This document shows positions 47,700-55,625 of a stretch of DNA of 64,000 bases, piece by piece. Source of the DNA: DATMAM01 sp035559995 (GTDB lineage Bacteria > Desulfobacterota > Binatia > UBA9968); contig DATMAM010000033.1 of NCBI GenBank assembly GCA_035559995.1, forward strand, positions 62,001-126,000, read 5' to 3'. Position numbers and translations under genes: made by a program. Numbering within the stretch: position 1 is the stretch's first letter; each line of letters opens with the position of its first letter. The notes beneath the pieces are model-generated. The model saw only the letters and a list, made by a program, of their open reading frames with translations, was not told the origin of the DNA and made no database searches.

Positions 47700-47846
47700 A
47701 CGAAGCGGATAGCGGCTCCGATGATCGGAGGCATGGTGACGTCCACGATGCTAACGCTGGCCGTGATTCCGGCGATCTACGCGCTATGGAGAGAATGGCA
47801 AGGTCGTCTGAGAGAAGAACACCTTCCGGTAGGACAAACCAGCTGA
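47700..47846 (+). pseudogene. C-terminal remnant of a CusA/CzcA-type RND efflux pump
   Basis: An open stretch without a start codon reads KRIAAPMIGGMVTSTMLTLA followed by VIPAIYALWREWQ and a stop at 47844-47846. RIAAPMIGGM with the following hydrophobic helix and IPA-Y is the conserved last membrane segment of heavy-metal RND pumps (about 1040 residues in full). About 45 residues survive here. The remainder and the adaptor gene are missing, which suggests that a deletion joined this tail to the Met-rich gene. Confidence 0.8.
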
Positions 47847-48016
47847 CCGCTAGAGCGTGCTCGGCATAAATCCGAACCGGGCAGCGGTGCGATTGGAGAG
47901 GATGGCTCGATAACGCGCCTGGAACTTACGCCCTTCCGTGAAAGTCGATTGACAGACGCGGCGGCGGTGGTAGGATGCGGCCACGTCAAAACGAGATTTC
48001 CTGAAGGAGAAGCGCC

Positions 48017-49099
48017 ATGGTTGACTGGCCGCCGACGATCGATGCCGATGGGCATGTCTTGGAACGGCAAAGCGATATCCGAAAATACCTCGAGCCGCCG
48101 TGGAACCGGCGCAATACCGGCCTCTGGCCCGCCGATCAGCCGTTCGACACGGATCTCTTCGACACGCTGGGCTACCCCGGTTACAAACGCGGCATGAGCC
48201 CGGCCGAGCAGGTCGAGCTGTGGCTCAAGATCATGGACGAGTACAGCATCGAAGAGGCCGTGCTTTTCCCGACCGGTTCCGGCAACATCGCCAAGTTGCG
48301 CGAGCCGGAATTTTGCGTTGCCGCTTGCAGGGCCGCCAACGACCACTTCGCCAAAGAGTACAACGCGCTCTCGGACCGCATTCATTGCGTCGGCGTGCTC
48401 CCGCTCAAATGGCCCGCGGAAGCGGCGAGAGAGCTGCGCCGGGCGGTCACCGAGCTCGGCTTGATCAGCTTTGAGCTGCTTTCGATGGGGCTCCCGACCG
48501 CGCTCGGCGATCCGATGTACGATCCCCTTTACGAAGAGGCACAGCGCCTCGCTGTGCCCCTTTCGATTCACGGCAACCGCAGCGCCTCGCACGAAGTCGG
48601 CGCGGCCGCGCTCAGAACCTTCGCCGAAGTCCATACCTACACTTTTCCGGTCGGGATGTTTTTGCATTTCACGAGCATCATCTTTCAGGGCGTGCCCGTG
48701 CGCTTTCCCAAGCTCCGGCTCGCCTTTCTTGAGATCGGCGCCACCTGGCTGCCTTACTGGCTGGACCGCATGGACGAGCACTGGGAATTGCGCGGCGCGT
48801 TCGAAGCGCCGCATCTAAAGAAAAAGCCGAGCGAGGTCGTGCGCGAGTGCAAAATTTACGTGAGCCTCGAGGCCGAAGAGAAGCTTTTGCCTCAGACCAT
48901 CGAGTACGTCGGCGACGGGCATTTTCTCTACGCTTCAGACGTCCCGCACTGGGACGGCGAGTTCCCCAAGAATCTGGAGTATCTCTGGAAGCACCCGGAA
49001 CTGTCGCAGAAAACGAAAGAGAAGATCGCCTATCACAACAGCCGCGAATACTTTGGACTGAAGAAGCCAGCCGCCAGCGCCGCGCGAAAGGCAAACTGA
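48017..49099 (+). CDS. Amidohydrolase family protein (amidohydrolase 2)
   Basis: A 360-residue metal-dependent hydrolase with a TIM-barrel fold of the Amidohydro_2 type. The N-terminal metal segment is IDADGHVLE (a DxD-H variant of HxH), a conserved His lies in LSIHGNRSAS, and the C-terminal Asp lies in LYASDVPHWDGE. Relatives include gamma-resorcylate decarboxylases and uncharacterised enzymes abundant in soil lineages, so hydrolysis or decarboxylation are both possible. GAAGGAGAAG precedes the ATG. It stands alone after the copper island and is convergent with the YihY gene. Confidence 0.87.
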   Translation: MVDWPPTIDADGHVLERQSDIRKYLEPPWNRRNTGLWPADQPFDTDLFDTLGYPGYKRGMSPAEQVELWLKIMDEYSIEEAVLFPTGSGNIAKLREPEFCVAACRAANDHFAKEYNALSDRIHCVGVLPLKWPAEAARELRRAVTELGLISFELLSMGLPTALGDPMYDPLYEEAQRLAVPLSIHGNRSASHEVGAAALRTFAEVHTYTFPVGMFLHFTSIIFQGVPVRFPKLRLAFLEIGATWLPYWLDRMDEHWELRGAFEAPHLKKKPSEVVRECKIYVSLEAEEKLLPQTIEYVGDGHFLYASDVPHWDGEFPKNLEYLWKHPELSQKTKEKIAYHNSREYFGLKKPAASAARKAN

Positions 49100-49144
49100 A
49101 GAAAACGCAAAGGGCGCGTTGCGCGCCGGCGGGTTTTCCCGCCG

Positions 49145-50494
49145 TTATCCGAACTGCGCCTCGAGGCCCGCGCTGCGAACTTTCAAGGTTTGCGGTTCGC
49201 TGTCCGAGGCCAGCGACCGCAAGGTGACTCCCTGCAAGGCTCGCTTGACGGCCTGGTCGCGCCGCTCCAACAACTCCGCGACCACGCCCCTCTTGCGTAC
49301 TTCGCCCGCCGCTTCCGAGCCGCGCACGATGTCCAGAACCTCCTCGACGGTTACCTCTTCCGGCGGCCGCGCCAGAGCGATCCCTTCCGGTTCGGAGGAC
49401 CGGAGCAGGATTGCGGCGCGCACGAATTTATCGAAGTGATACTCCAGGCCGGACACGCCGAGAACGCCCGCCAGCTCGGTGCTCCGCCAGGGCGTCGCTC
49501 CGGCAAGATGCCGGCGCGTGATTTCGACAAGCGCGCTGAGCGCCAGCCATTCCTGAAAGAAATGGGCTCTCCAGTCGAGCAGCCCCTCGCGCAGAAAAGC
49601 TTGCGGGTGCTGGTGGAAATAGGCGATCTCGCCGCCCACGAGAAAAATCAACCAGCCGACGTAAAGCCAGATGAGAAAGACAATGGCGGCGGCAAAGCTG
49701 GAATAGATCGCGGCGTAGCTTGCGGAATTGGCGACAAACGCGGTGAAAATGTTCCCCGCGACCTGCCAGAGGATGCTCGCCGTGGCGCCGCCGATCAACG
49801 CCGAGCTCAGCTGTACCCGGGTGTACGGGACGAGCCTGTAGAGAAAGGTAAACGTCGCGCACATCAATAAAAATGGCATCACGCTGGTCGTAAGAGCGAA
49901 GAAGTGCTCCATGAAGGCAAACTGGGCGAGTCGCTCGACGAGCCAGTAGCTCTGCGCCGAGGCGGTCAGCGCGAGCGCGGTAAAGACCATGACCGGCCCC
50001 ACCAGAACGACGCTCAGGTAGGCGGTAAACCTTTGGCCCCAGCCGCGGGCGTGCGGGATGCGCCAGATCAGGTTCATGGCGTCCTCGATTTTCGCGATAA
50101 GGCTGACGACGGTGTAAAACAGCATGGCGAAGCCGACCGCGCCCAAAATTCCAACCCGGATGTTTTCCACGAAGACCACGATCCGGTTCGTGATCTCCGC
50201 TCCCTGATCGCCCAGCGGCTCGAGGATGCGGAGCAAAAAAGGCTCGAGGAAATCTTGCACGCCAAAGGCTTTGAGGACGGAAAACATCACGGCAAGAAAC
50301 GGCACCAGAGAGAGAATGGTCGTGTAGGTGAGGCTCATCGCCTGCAGGCTCAGAAGGTCGTTGTAGTAGCGCGCGCGGGCGACGACGGTGAGGTGGGTGA
50401 GAAAATTTCTCGTTTTAACGAGCCACGCGGGAGTCCCGGGGGCGCCGCGAAATAGACTTCGCATCTGTCGAAATGGAAAGAAGGCCAACGCCAA
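49145..50494 (-). CDS. YihY/BrkB-family membrane protein
   Basis: A 449-residue inner-membrane protein with six predicted helices in its first 300 residues. It has the family segments SLTYTTILSLVPFLAVMFSV near residue 55 and AAIYSSFAAAIVFLIWLYVG near 255. The cytosolic C-terminal region of about 150 residues looks like a winged-helix or regulatory extension (EVTVEEVLDIVRGSEAAGEV). The family was once called ribonuclease BN in error; its transport role is unknown. The start may be ATG 50494 or 50464. It is convergent with the amidohydrolase gene. Confidence 0.92.
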   Translation of the reverse strand: MALAFFPFRQMRSLFRGAPGTPAWLVKTRNFLTHLTVVARARYYNDLLSLQAMSLTYTTILSLVPFLAVMFSVLKAFGVQDFLEPFLLRILEPLGDQGAEITNRIVVFVENIRVGILGAVGFAMLFYTVVSLIAKIEDAMNLIWRIPHARGWGQRFTAYLSVVLVGPVMVFTALALTASAQSYWLVERLAQFAFMEHFFALTTSVMPFLLMCATFTFLYRLVPYTRVQLSSALIGGATASILWQVAGNIFTAFVANSASYAAIYSSFAAAIVFLIWLYVGWLIFLVGGEIAYFHQHPQAFLREGLLDWRAHFFQEWLALSALVEITRRHLAGATPWRSTELAGVLGVSGLEYHFDKFVRAAILLRSSEPEGIALARPPEEVTVEEVLDIVRGSEAAGEVRKRGVVAELLERRDQAVKRALQGVTLRSLASDSEPQTLKVRSAGLEAQFG

Positions 50495-50632
50495 GATTGG
50501 CGCAAAGATCGTGCCCGCCGGGTGGGATGCGTTTCGGGAGCTACTGTTTCAGATATGGGATGGCGCGCGGGCCAGCGCGCAAAACGCTCGCAGCGAGGAT
50601 CGAATCGCGGCCCGCGGAGCGGGCGCGGCGTC

Positions 50633-51847
50633 TTACCCGTGGCCCGTCCGGCCCTCGTAAACGGCGACCAAATCCTGGTTCGTCGCCGGTCCGCCGGCGC
50701 GCGCGTTCGCCTTCATTTGGCGCACGCCTTCATCGACGTTCGTGTCGATGATGGGATGATCGGGATCTCGGTAGACGCCGATCGGATCTTCGCCGCGGCT
50801 AACCTTTTCAATTTCGCGCTTCATCAGTTCGCGCAGCATGACGACGCCCCGGTCCGAAGTCGCCAGCCGCTCGCGCGTTCGGTCGGCGATCGGTCCTTGC
50901 GTCTCCCAGGCCATGTGATCCTGCGGGATCACATGCTGGAGCGTAAAGCGCGTAAATGGATGAATTTTGTCAGGCGGATCTTTGTAGGGCTCGTTGTACT
51001 TGATCGGAGGATTCCAGGCGTCTTCGGGCTCGCTGCCGTCTTCGGTGGGCAGAAACAGCACGTGGATGTGCATGGTGTGCTCGTCGTCGATGGGCGTTCT
51101 GATCTGCGTGCTCGGCCCCTGGCGGAGAATCGTCGGGAACAGCAGGGGATGCTCGTCAACGACGCCGTTTACGTATGTCCGTTTCTTCATGATGCCGTGG
51201 TCGGTGAGATAGAACTCGAAGCTCGCCACGTCGTCTGTGAATCCCCGCGTTGTGCTCGGCGGCTTGCGCGCGCCCCGGCCGTAAAACTCCTGGTGAAGGA
51301 TCTGGAGATGCGCCGGATCGACGGAGTTTTCCATCGCCTGAAACCAGTTGCAGTCCAGTTGCGGGTGAACGACGATCTTTCGATGCCCGTCCCGGCGAAA
51401 GAGCGTGTCGTAGTGGGTCAATACGGGTGCCGGGGCGGGGCCCATGTACGCCCAGACGAGATTGAGGTGTTGCTGGACGGGATAGGCGGTATGTTTGACG
51501 GTCAGATGAAACTTGCTGCCGGGAGGCTCCGCGGGACATTCAAGGCAAGTCCCGTCGATATCGTAACGCCAGCCGTGGTAGGCGCAGGCGATGCCGCGCT
51601 CCTGGACTCTGCCGTAGACGAGCGAGGCGCCGCGGTGCGAGCAGCGTTCGGCGAGCAGCCCCAAGCGACCGCTCTTGTCGCGAAAAAGGACGAGATCTTC
51701 GCCCAGAACGCGAACGAACTTGGTGGGCTGGGCTGCAGTAAGCTCCGTGGCCACCGCAATCGGATGCCAATACCGGCGCAACAGCTCGCCCGCCGGAGTT
51801 CCCGGGCCGACGCGGGTGAAAAATTCGTTCTCTTCTTTGCTCAGCAT
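50633..51847 (-). CDS. Rieske non-haem iron oxygenase, alpha subunit (phthalate-dioxygenase-like)
   Basis: A 404-residue oxygenase component. The Rieske [2Fe-2S] ligands are in CSHRG and CAYHGW (residues about 69-94). The mononuclear iron site is in ENSVDPAHLQILH near 175-187. Overall layout and the N-terminus LLRRYWHPIA resemble phthalate 4,5-dioxygenase and related aromatic-ring or demethylating oxygenases; the substrate cannot be told. It needs a reductase, not found next to it; a Rieske ferredoxin lies at 63155. It is divergent from the AsmA gene, with a 253-base shared gap in which no further gene is seen. Confidence 0.92.
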   Translation of the reverse strand: MLSKEENEFFTRVGPGTPAGELLRRYWHPIAVATELTAAQPTKFVRVLGEDLVLFRDKSGRLGLLAERCSHRGASLVYGRVQERGIACAYHGWRYDIDGTCLECPAEPPGSKFHLTVKHTAYPVQQHLNLVWAYMGPAPAPVLTHYDTLFRRDGHRKIVVHPQLDCNWFQAMENSVDPAHLQILHQEFYGRGARKPPSTTRGFTDDVASFEFYLTDHGIMKKRTYVNGVVDEHPLLFPTILRQGPSTQIRTPIDDEHTMHIHVLFLPTEDGSEPEDAWNPPIKYNEPYKDPPDKIHPFTRFTLQHVIPQDHMAWETQGPIADRTRERLATSDRGVVMLRELMKREIEKVSRGEDPIGVYRDPDHPIIDTNVDEGVRQMKANARAGGPATNQDLVAVYEGRTGHG

Positions 51848-52100
51848 ATTTCCTCCGCAGGATCGGTCGAGTTCGCACTTAGAGCATCTAAAATAACATC
51901 ACGGATGAGCGGCGCGTTCAATAACCGTTCTGTCGCGGCCCTGCGACAGGACGGGAGTGCGAAAACCATTCTTGCGACACCTCGGCGTGTCGGAGCGACC
52001 GTTGTCGTTCGACATACGCCGGTACGGCTTTTGCGCCACCGCTTGGGTAACGACAGGAGTATGCGACCCGGCCGCGTCATGATGGCCGGGAGGCACGCCC

Positions 52101-54227
52101 ATGACCAAACGAAAACGTCGGGTGCTGATCGGGTTGGGCGCGATCGTTGGCGTCGTCGCGATTGCCGCCGGAATTTTCATCGCGACTCTCGATTCCGACA
52201 GGCTCAAGACTTACATAGCGGCAGCGGTCACCAAGGCCACGGGACGCCAGTTCAGCATCAAAGGTGATCTCAATATCGACCTCGGTTGGATATCGCGCCT
52301 GCAAGCCAGCCAAATCCAGTTCCAGAACGCCGAGTGGAGCAAGCATCCGCAAATGCTCGAGGTCGGAATGTTCGAGGTCGAGCTGGACGTTCGCCAGCTC
52401 CTCAAATGGCGGCTGGTTTTCCCCGCGGTCACCATCGCGGAACCTAAGCTCATCCTGGAAAAAAACGCCGCAGGCGCCGCGAACTGGGATTTTCGCGCCG
52501 CTTCGCCGACCGAGCCGGCGGCGCCCGAAAAGCGCGGCGAATTTCCCGTCATCGAAAAGCTCATCGTCAAGGACGGCACGGTCCTCTTTTCCAATCAGGA
52601 GACCAAAGCTCACCTCGAGTTGAAGCTCGCGGAGGCGGAGGCCGCCGGCTTCTTGGAAAAGCCGGTGAAGCTTACGGCGAAAGGCTCCTATCAGAAGCTG
52701 CCGCTGGATTTGTCGTTCGGCGGCGGCTCCTACGAGAACCTGCGGAGCACCGACGAGCCGTACCCGGTCGAGATCGATCTGAGCGTCGGGCGACTGAAAG
52801 CCAAAGTGAAAGGCAATTTAACCGAGCCGCTGCAGATGAAGGGCGAAGACCTCACGCTCGATATTCGGGGCGACGACATGGCCAATCTCTTCCCGCTGAT
52901 TCGCCTCGTGTTCCCGTCCACGCCTCCCTATCAGCTGAAGGGCCATCTGAAGCACGAAGGAAACCTGTGGTCGTTTTCCAACTTCTCGGGGCGGGTCGGC
53001 GATAGCGACCTGTCCGGCAACATCCATGTCGATTTGGCGCCCAAACGCCACCTGATGAAGGCCGAGCTTGTTTCCAACCGGCTCGACTTCGACGACCTGG
53101 CCGGTTTTATCGGCGGCAGGCCCAAGGCGGACGAGAGCGAGGGAGCTCCGGCAGAGAAAAAGAAAATTTCGCAAGCGAACAAGAAAAAGCCGGCAGCGTC
53201 GGGTCAAGACGGCCGGATATTTCCGGATCAGCCCTATGACCTGGAACGTCTAAACGCGATGGACGCGGAAGTGAGCCTGCGGGCAAAGCACATTCTCGCT
53301 CCGAATTTGCCGATCGACAATCTCAACGGAAAGCTGAGCCTCAAGGAAGGCGTCTTGCGATTCGAGCCGGCGGCGTTTGGCGTCGCCGGCGGCCGCGCTG
53401 AGCTCTACAGCACGTTCGACGCGTCCGCGCGTCCCGCGAAGGTCAAGATCGACCTGAGAGCGCGGAAGCTGGATCTGAAGCGCTTCTTGGCCAACAGCCA
53501 GTTTGCGCAGAAAACGCTCGGGCCGATTGGAGGGCGCGTGAACCTCGCTGGAGCGGGTCAATCGTTTGCCCAGCTCATGGGAAGCGCTTCCGGCGACATT
53601 TTTCTGGCGATGACCGGGGGCGAAATCAGCGGCCTTCTCGTCGAGCTGGCGGGACTCGATATCTTTGAATCGGTGGGCGCGCTCGTGAAGGGAGACAAAC
53701 CCGTGCCGATTCGCTGCGCGCTGCTAGATCTGCGCGGCACCGACGGCCAAATGGCCGTTCAAACGATGGCTTTCGATACCACGGACACGGTGATTTATGG
53801 CGAGGGCAAGATCGATCTCGCCAACGAGAGGGTGAATCTTGTGATAACCCCGGTGCCGAAAGATTTCAGTCCTCTGAGCCTGCGCTCCTATATCCGCGTA
53901 ACCGGACCCTTCAGCAATGTCTCCGTGTTTCCGGACCCGCTCAAGACGGGAACCGAGTCGCTCCTCGCCAAAATGTTCAACGTCCTGGTGATGCTCGGCC
54001 TTAGCCCTTTGCAACCCAGAGATCTCTGGTTCGGCCGGGACGTCGACTGCGACGGGCTTTTAGCGCGCCTGCAGGAGAAGGATCCGAAGGGAGTCATCCT
54101 CAAGGACCTTTACACCGAAAAAGGAAGCGCTCCGCCGGCGCAGCAGCCCGCGATGTCGGAGCCCCGCAAACCCGAGCCGGAGCCGGCTGAACCGGCGCCG
54201 CGAGAGAAGCGCAAGCGCACGGACTAG
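52101..54227 (+). CDS. AsmA-family protein
   Basis: A 708-residue envelope protein with one N-terminal membrane helix (VLIGLGAIVGVVAIAAGIFI). A long repeating beta-groove region follows, starting with the AsmA signature LKTYIAAAVTKATGRQFSIK. Family members bridge inner and outer membranes and are linked to phospholipid transport and outer-membrane biogenesis. A Lys-rich break near 350-375 (AEKKKISQANKKKPA) splits the groove into two parts, and the C-terminus is Pro/Glu-rich. GGGAGG precedes the ATG. Together with lipoproteins elsewhere in the window, it implies a diderm cell envelope. Confidence 0.9.
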   Translation: MTKRKRRVLIGLGAIVGVVAIAAGIFIATLDSDRLKTYIAAAVTKATGRQFSIKGDLNIDLGWISRLQASQIQFQNAEWSKHPQMLEVGMFEVELDVRQLLKWRLVFPAVTIAEPKLILEKNAAGAANWDFRAASPTEPAAPEKRGEFPVIEKLIVKDGTVLFSNQETKAHLELKLAEAEAAGFLEKPVKLTAKGSYQKLPLDLSFGGGSYENLRSTDEPYPVEIDLSVGRLKAKVKGNLTEPLQMKGEDLTLDIRGDDMANLFPLIRLVFPSTPPYQLKGHLKHEGNLWSFSNFSGRVGDSDLSGNIHVDLAPKRHLMKAELVSNRLDFDDLAGFIGGRPKADESEGAPAEKKKISQANKKKPAASGQDGRIFPDQPYDLERLNAMDAEVSLRAKHILAPNLPIDNLNGKLSLKEGVLRFEPAAFGVAGGRAELYSTFDASARPAKVKIDLRARKLDLKRFLANSQFAQKTLGPIGGRVNLAGAGQSFAQLMGSASGDIFLAMTGGEISGLLVELAGLDIFESVGALVKGDKPVPIRCALLDLRGTDGQMAVQTMAFDTTDTVIYGEGKIDLANERVNLVITPVPKDFSPLSLRSYIRVTGPFSNVSVFPDPLKTGTESLLAKMFNVLVMLGLSPLQPRDLWFGRDVDCDGLLARLQEKDPKGVILKDLYTEKGSAPPAQQPAMSEPRKPEPEPAEPAPREKRKRTD

Positions 54228-54332
54228 CGAAACGACCCTCGTCAAAGAGCTTCAAGCGCTTTGAGGCGAAAGTCCGCAGCGGGAGGCCAAGACGACGATT
54301 GTCGCTCGAGGCGCCGCAGAAAGGAGGACGGT

Positions 54333-54683
54333 ATGTTTGTATTAATTCTCGGTGTTATTTTTGGCTTAGGCATCGCGTACTTCGCCACGCAGAACACGAC
54401 TCCGGTCACGATCCACTTTGCGAACTATATGCTGGAACAAGTCCCTCTGTATCTCGTGATCGTGGGATCCCTCTTCGCCGGGCTTTTGATCGCGTGGATA
54501 CTCTACGTCGCGAGGTGCGTCTCTTCGCGGGTGGCGATTTACGAGAAAGACACCGCCGTTCGGAGGGCAAGACAGACGGCGGCCGATCTTGAACAAAGGG
54601 TGCGCGAGCTGGAAGCGGAAAACGAGCGGCTGAAGCGAGCGCACATTTCTTTGGCCGAGCGCTCGCCTCATGCGGCGCCTTGA
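54333..54683 (+). CDS. LapA-domain membrane protein
   Basis: A 116-residue protein with the LapA/DUF1049 layout. Two membrane helices (FVLILGVIFGLGIAYFATQN and YLVIVGSLFAGLLIAWILYV) flank a short periplasmic loop containing TTPVTIHFANY. A cytosolic coiled coil (LEQRVRELEAENERLKRAHI) ends the protein. In E. coli, LapA/LapB tune lipopolysaccharide synthesis; a similar envelope role is inferred. AAAGGAGGA lies before ATG 54333. It lies 105 bases after the AsmA gene and is probably co-transcribed. Confidence 0.9.
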   Translation: MFVLILGVIFGLGIAYFATQNTTPVTIHFANYMLEQVPLYLVIVGSLFAGLLIAWILYVARCVSSRVAIYEKDTAVRRARQTAADLEQRVRELEAENERLKRAHISLAERSPHAAP

Positions 54684-54749
54684 ACGGCGGCCGTTGATGC
54701 GTTCGGGTGCGGAATCGGGCGGCGGGTATCGCTTCGCGCCACCCGGGGC

Positions 54750-55625
54750 TCATCGTCGCTGGCTCGCGCTCCTCGCGGCTTTCGCGATCGCGCGCGCGGC
54801 GTAAACTCGGGCGAGGTGAGCGCGAAATTCGGCGGACGCGTGAAGGTCTTCGAGCGGGTCGATCCCGTTTGCGACCGAAGCAGCGCTTTCCTCGATCAGC
54901 TTCGGGCTCAAAGAACTCCCGCGCAGGCTTTTCTCGACAGCCGCGGCGCGAAACGGCTTCGCAGCCAGTCCGGTCACGCCGATGCCGATGTCCTCGCAGC
55001 GGTTATTTCTTCCCAGGCGAAGCCAGACGGCGATCCCGACAATCGCAAAGCCGGACGCCGGCTGAGGGACTTTTAGATACGCGCTGCCGCAGCGCCCGGA
55101 GAAAACCGGCACGCGGATCTCCGTCATGATCTCGGCGGGTTCGGCTGCCGTCGCCATCGGGCCGAGAAAAAATTCCGCCGCGGCCAGCGAGCGCTCCCCT
55201 GCGGGTCCTTTGAGCGCAAGCTCTCCGCCGAGCGCCAGGATGGCCGCCGGCCAATCCGCCGCGGGGTCGGCGTGGCTCAAGCTGCCGCCGATGGTGCCGC
55301 AGTTGCGGACTTGAACGTCGCCGATCGCGCGCGCCGTCTGGCAAAGCAGCGGGCATTTTTGCAGCGCAAGCTCGGAGCTTTCCAGCTCGCAGTGCGTCGT
55401 GAGCGCGCCGATGACAAGTTTGCCGCCGCGCTCGCGCACGCCCCTAAGGCCGGGAACTCGACGAAGGTCGATCAGCACCGCGGGGTTCACAAGCCTGAGT
55501 TTCATCATGGGCAGGAGGCTGTGCCCGCCGGCCAGGAGCTTCGCTCGTTCTCCGTTCTCGGCAAGCGCGCGCACCGCCTCGTCCAGGGTCTCGGGGGCGA
55601 GATAATCGAAAGGGGCGGGAATCAT
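54750..55625 (-). CDS. Molybdenum hydroxylase FAD-binding (medium) subunit
   Basis: A 291-residue CoxM/XdhB-type flavoprotein that carries electrons from the molybdenum subunit. The FAD-binding signatures are AKLLAGGHSLLPMMKLR near residue 29 and NCGTIGGSLSHADPAADWP near 103. Its ATG 55625 overlaps the stop of the large-subunit gene by four bases (ATGA), which sets the start; an upstream ATG at 55661 lies inside the large-subunit gene. Gene order here is small, large, medium, which differs from the common medium-small-large order. It ends in a short basic tail. Confidence 0.92.
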   Translation of the reverse strand: MIPAPFDYLAPETLDEAVRALAENGERAKLLAGGHSLLPMMKLRLVNPAVLIDLRRVPGLRGVRERGGKLVIGALTTHCELESSELALQKCPLLCQTARAIGDVQVRNCGTIGGSLSHADPAADWPAAILALGGELALKGPAGERSLAAAEFFLGPMATAAEPAEIMTEIRVPVFSGRCGSAYLKVPQPASGFAIVGIAVWLRLGRNNRCEDIGIGVTGLAAKPFRAAAVEKSLRGSSLSPKLIEESAASVANGIDPLEDLHASAEFRAHLARVYAARAIAKAARSASQRR

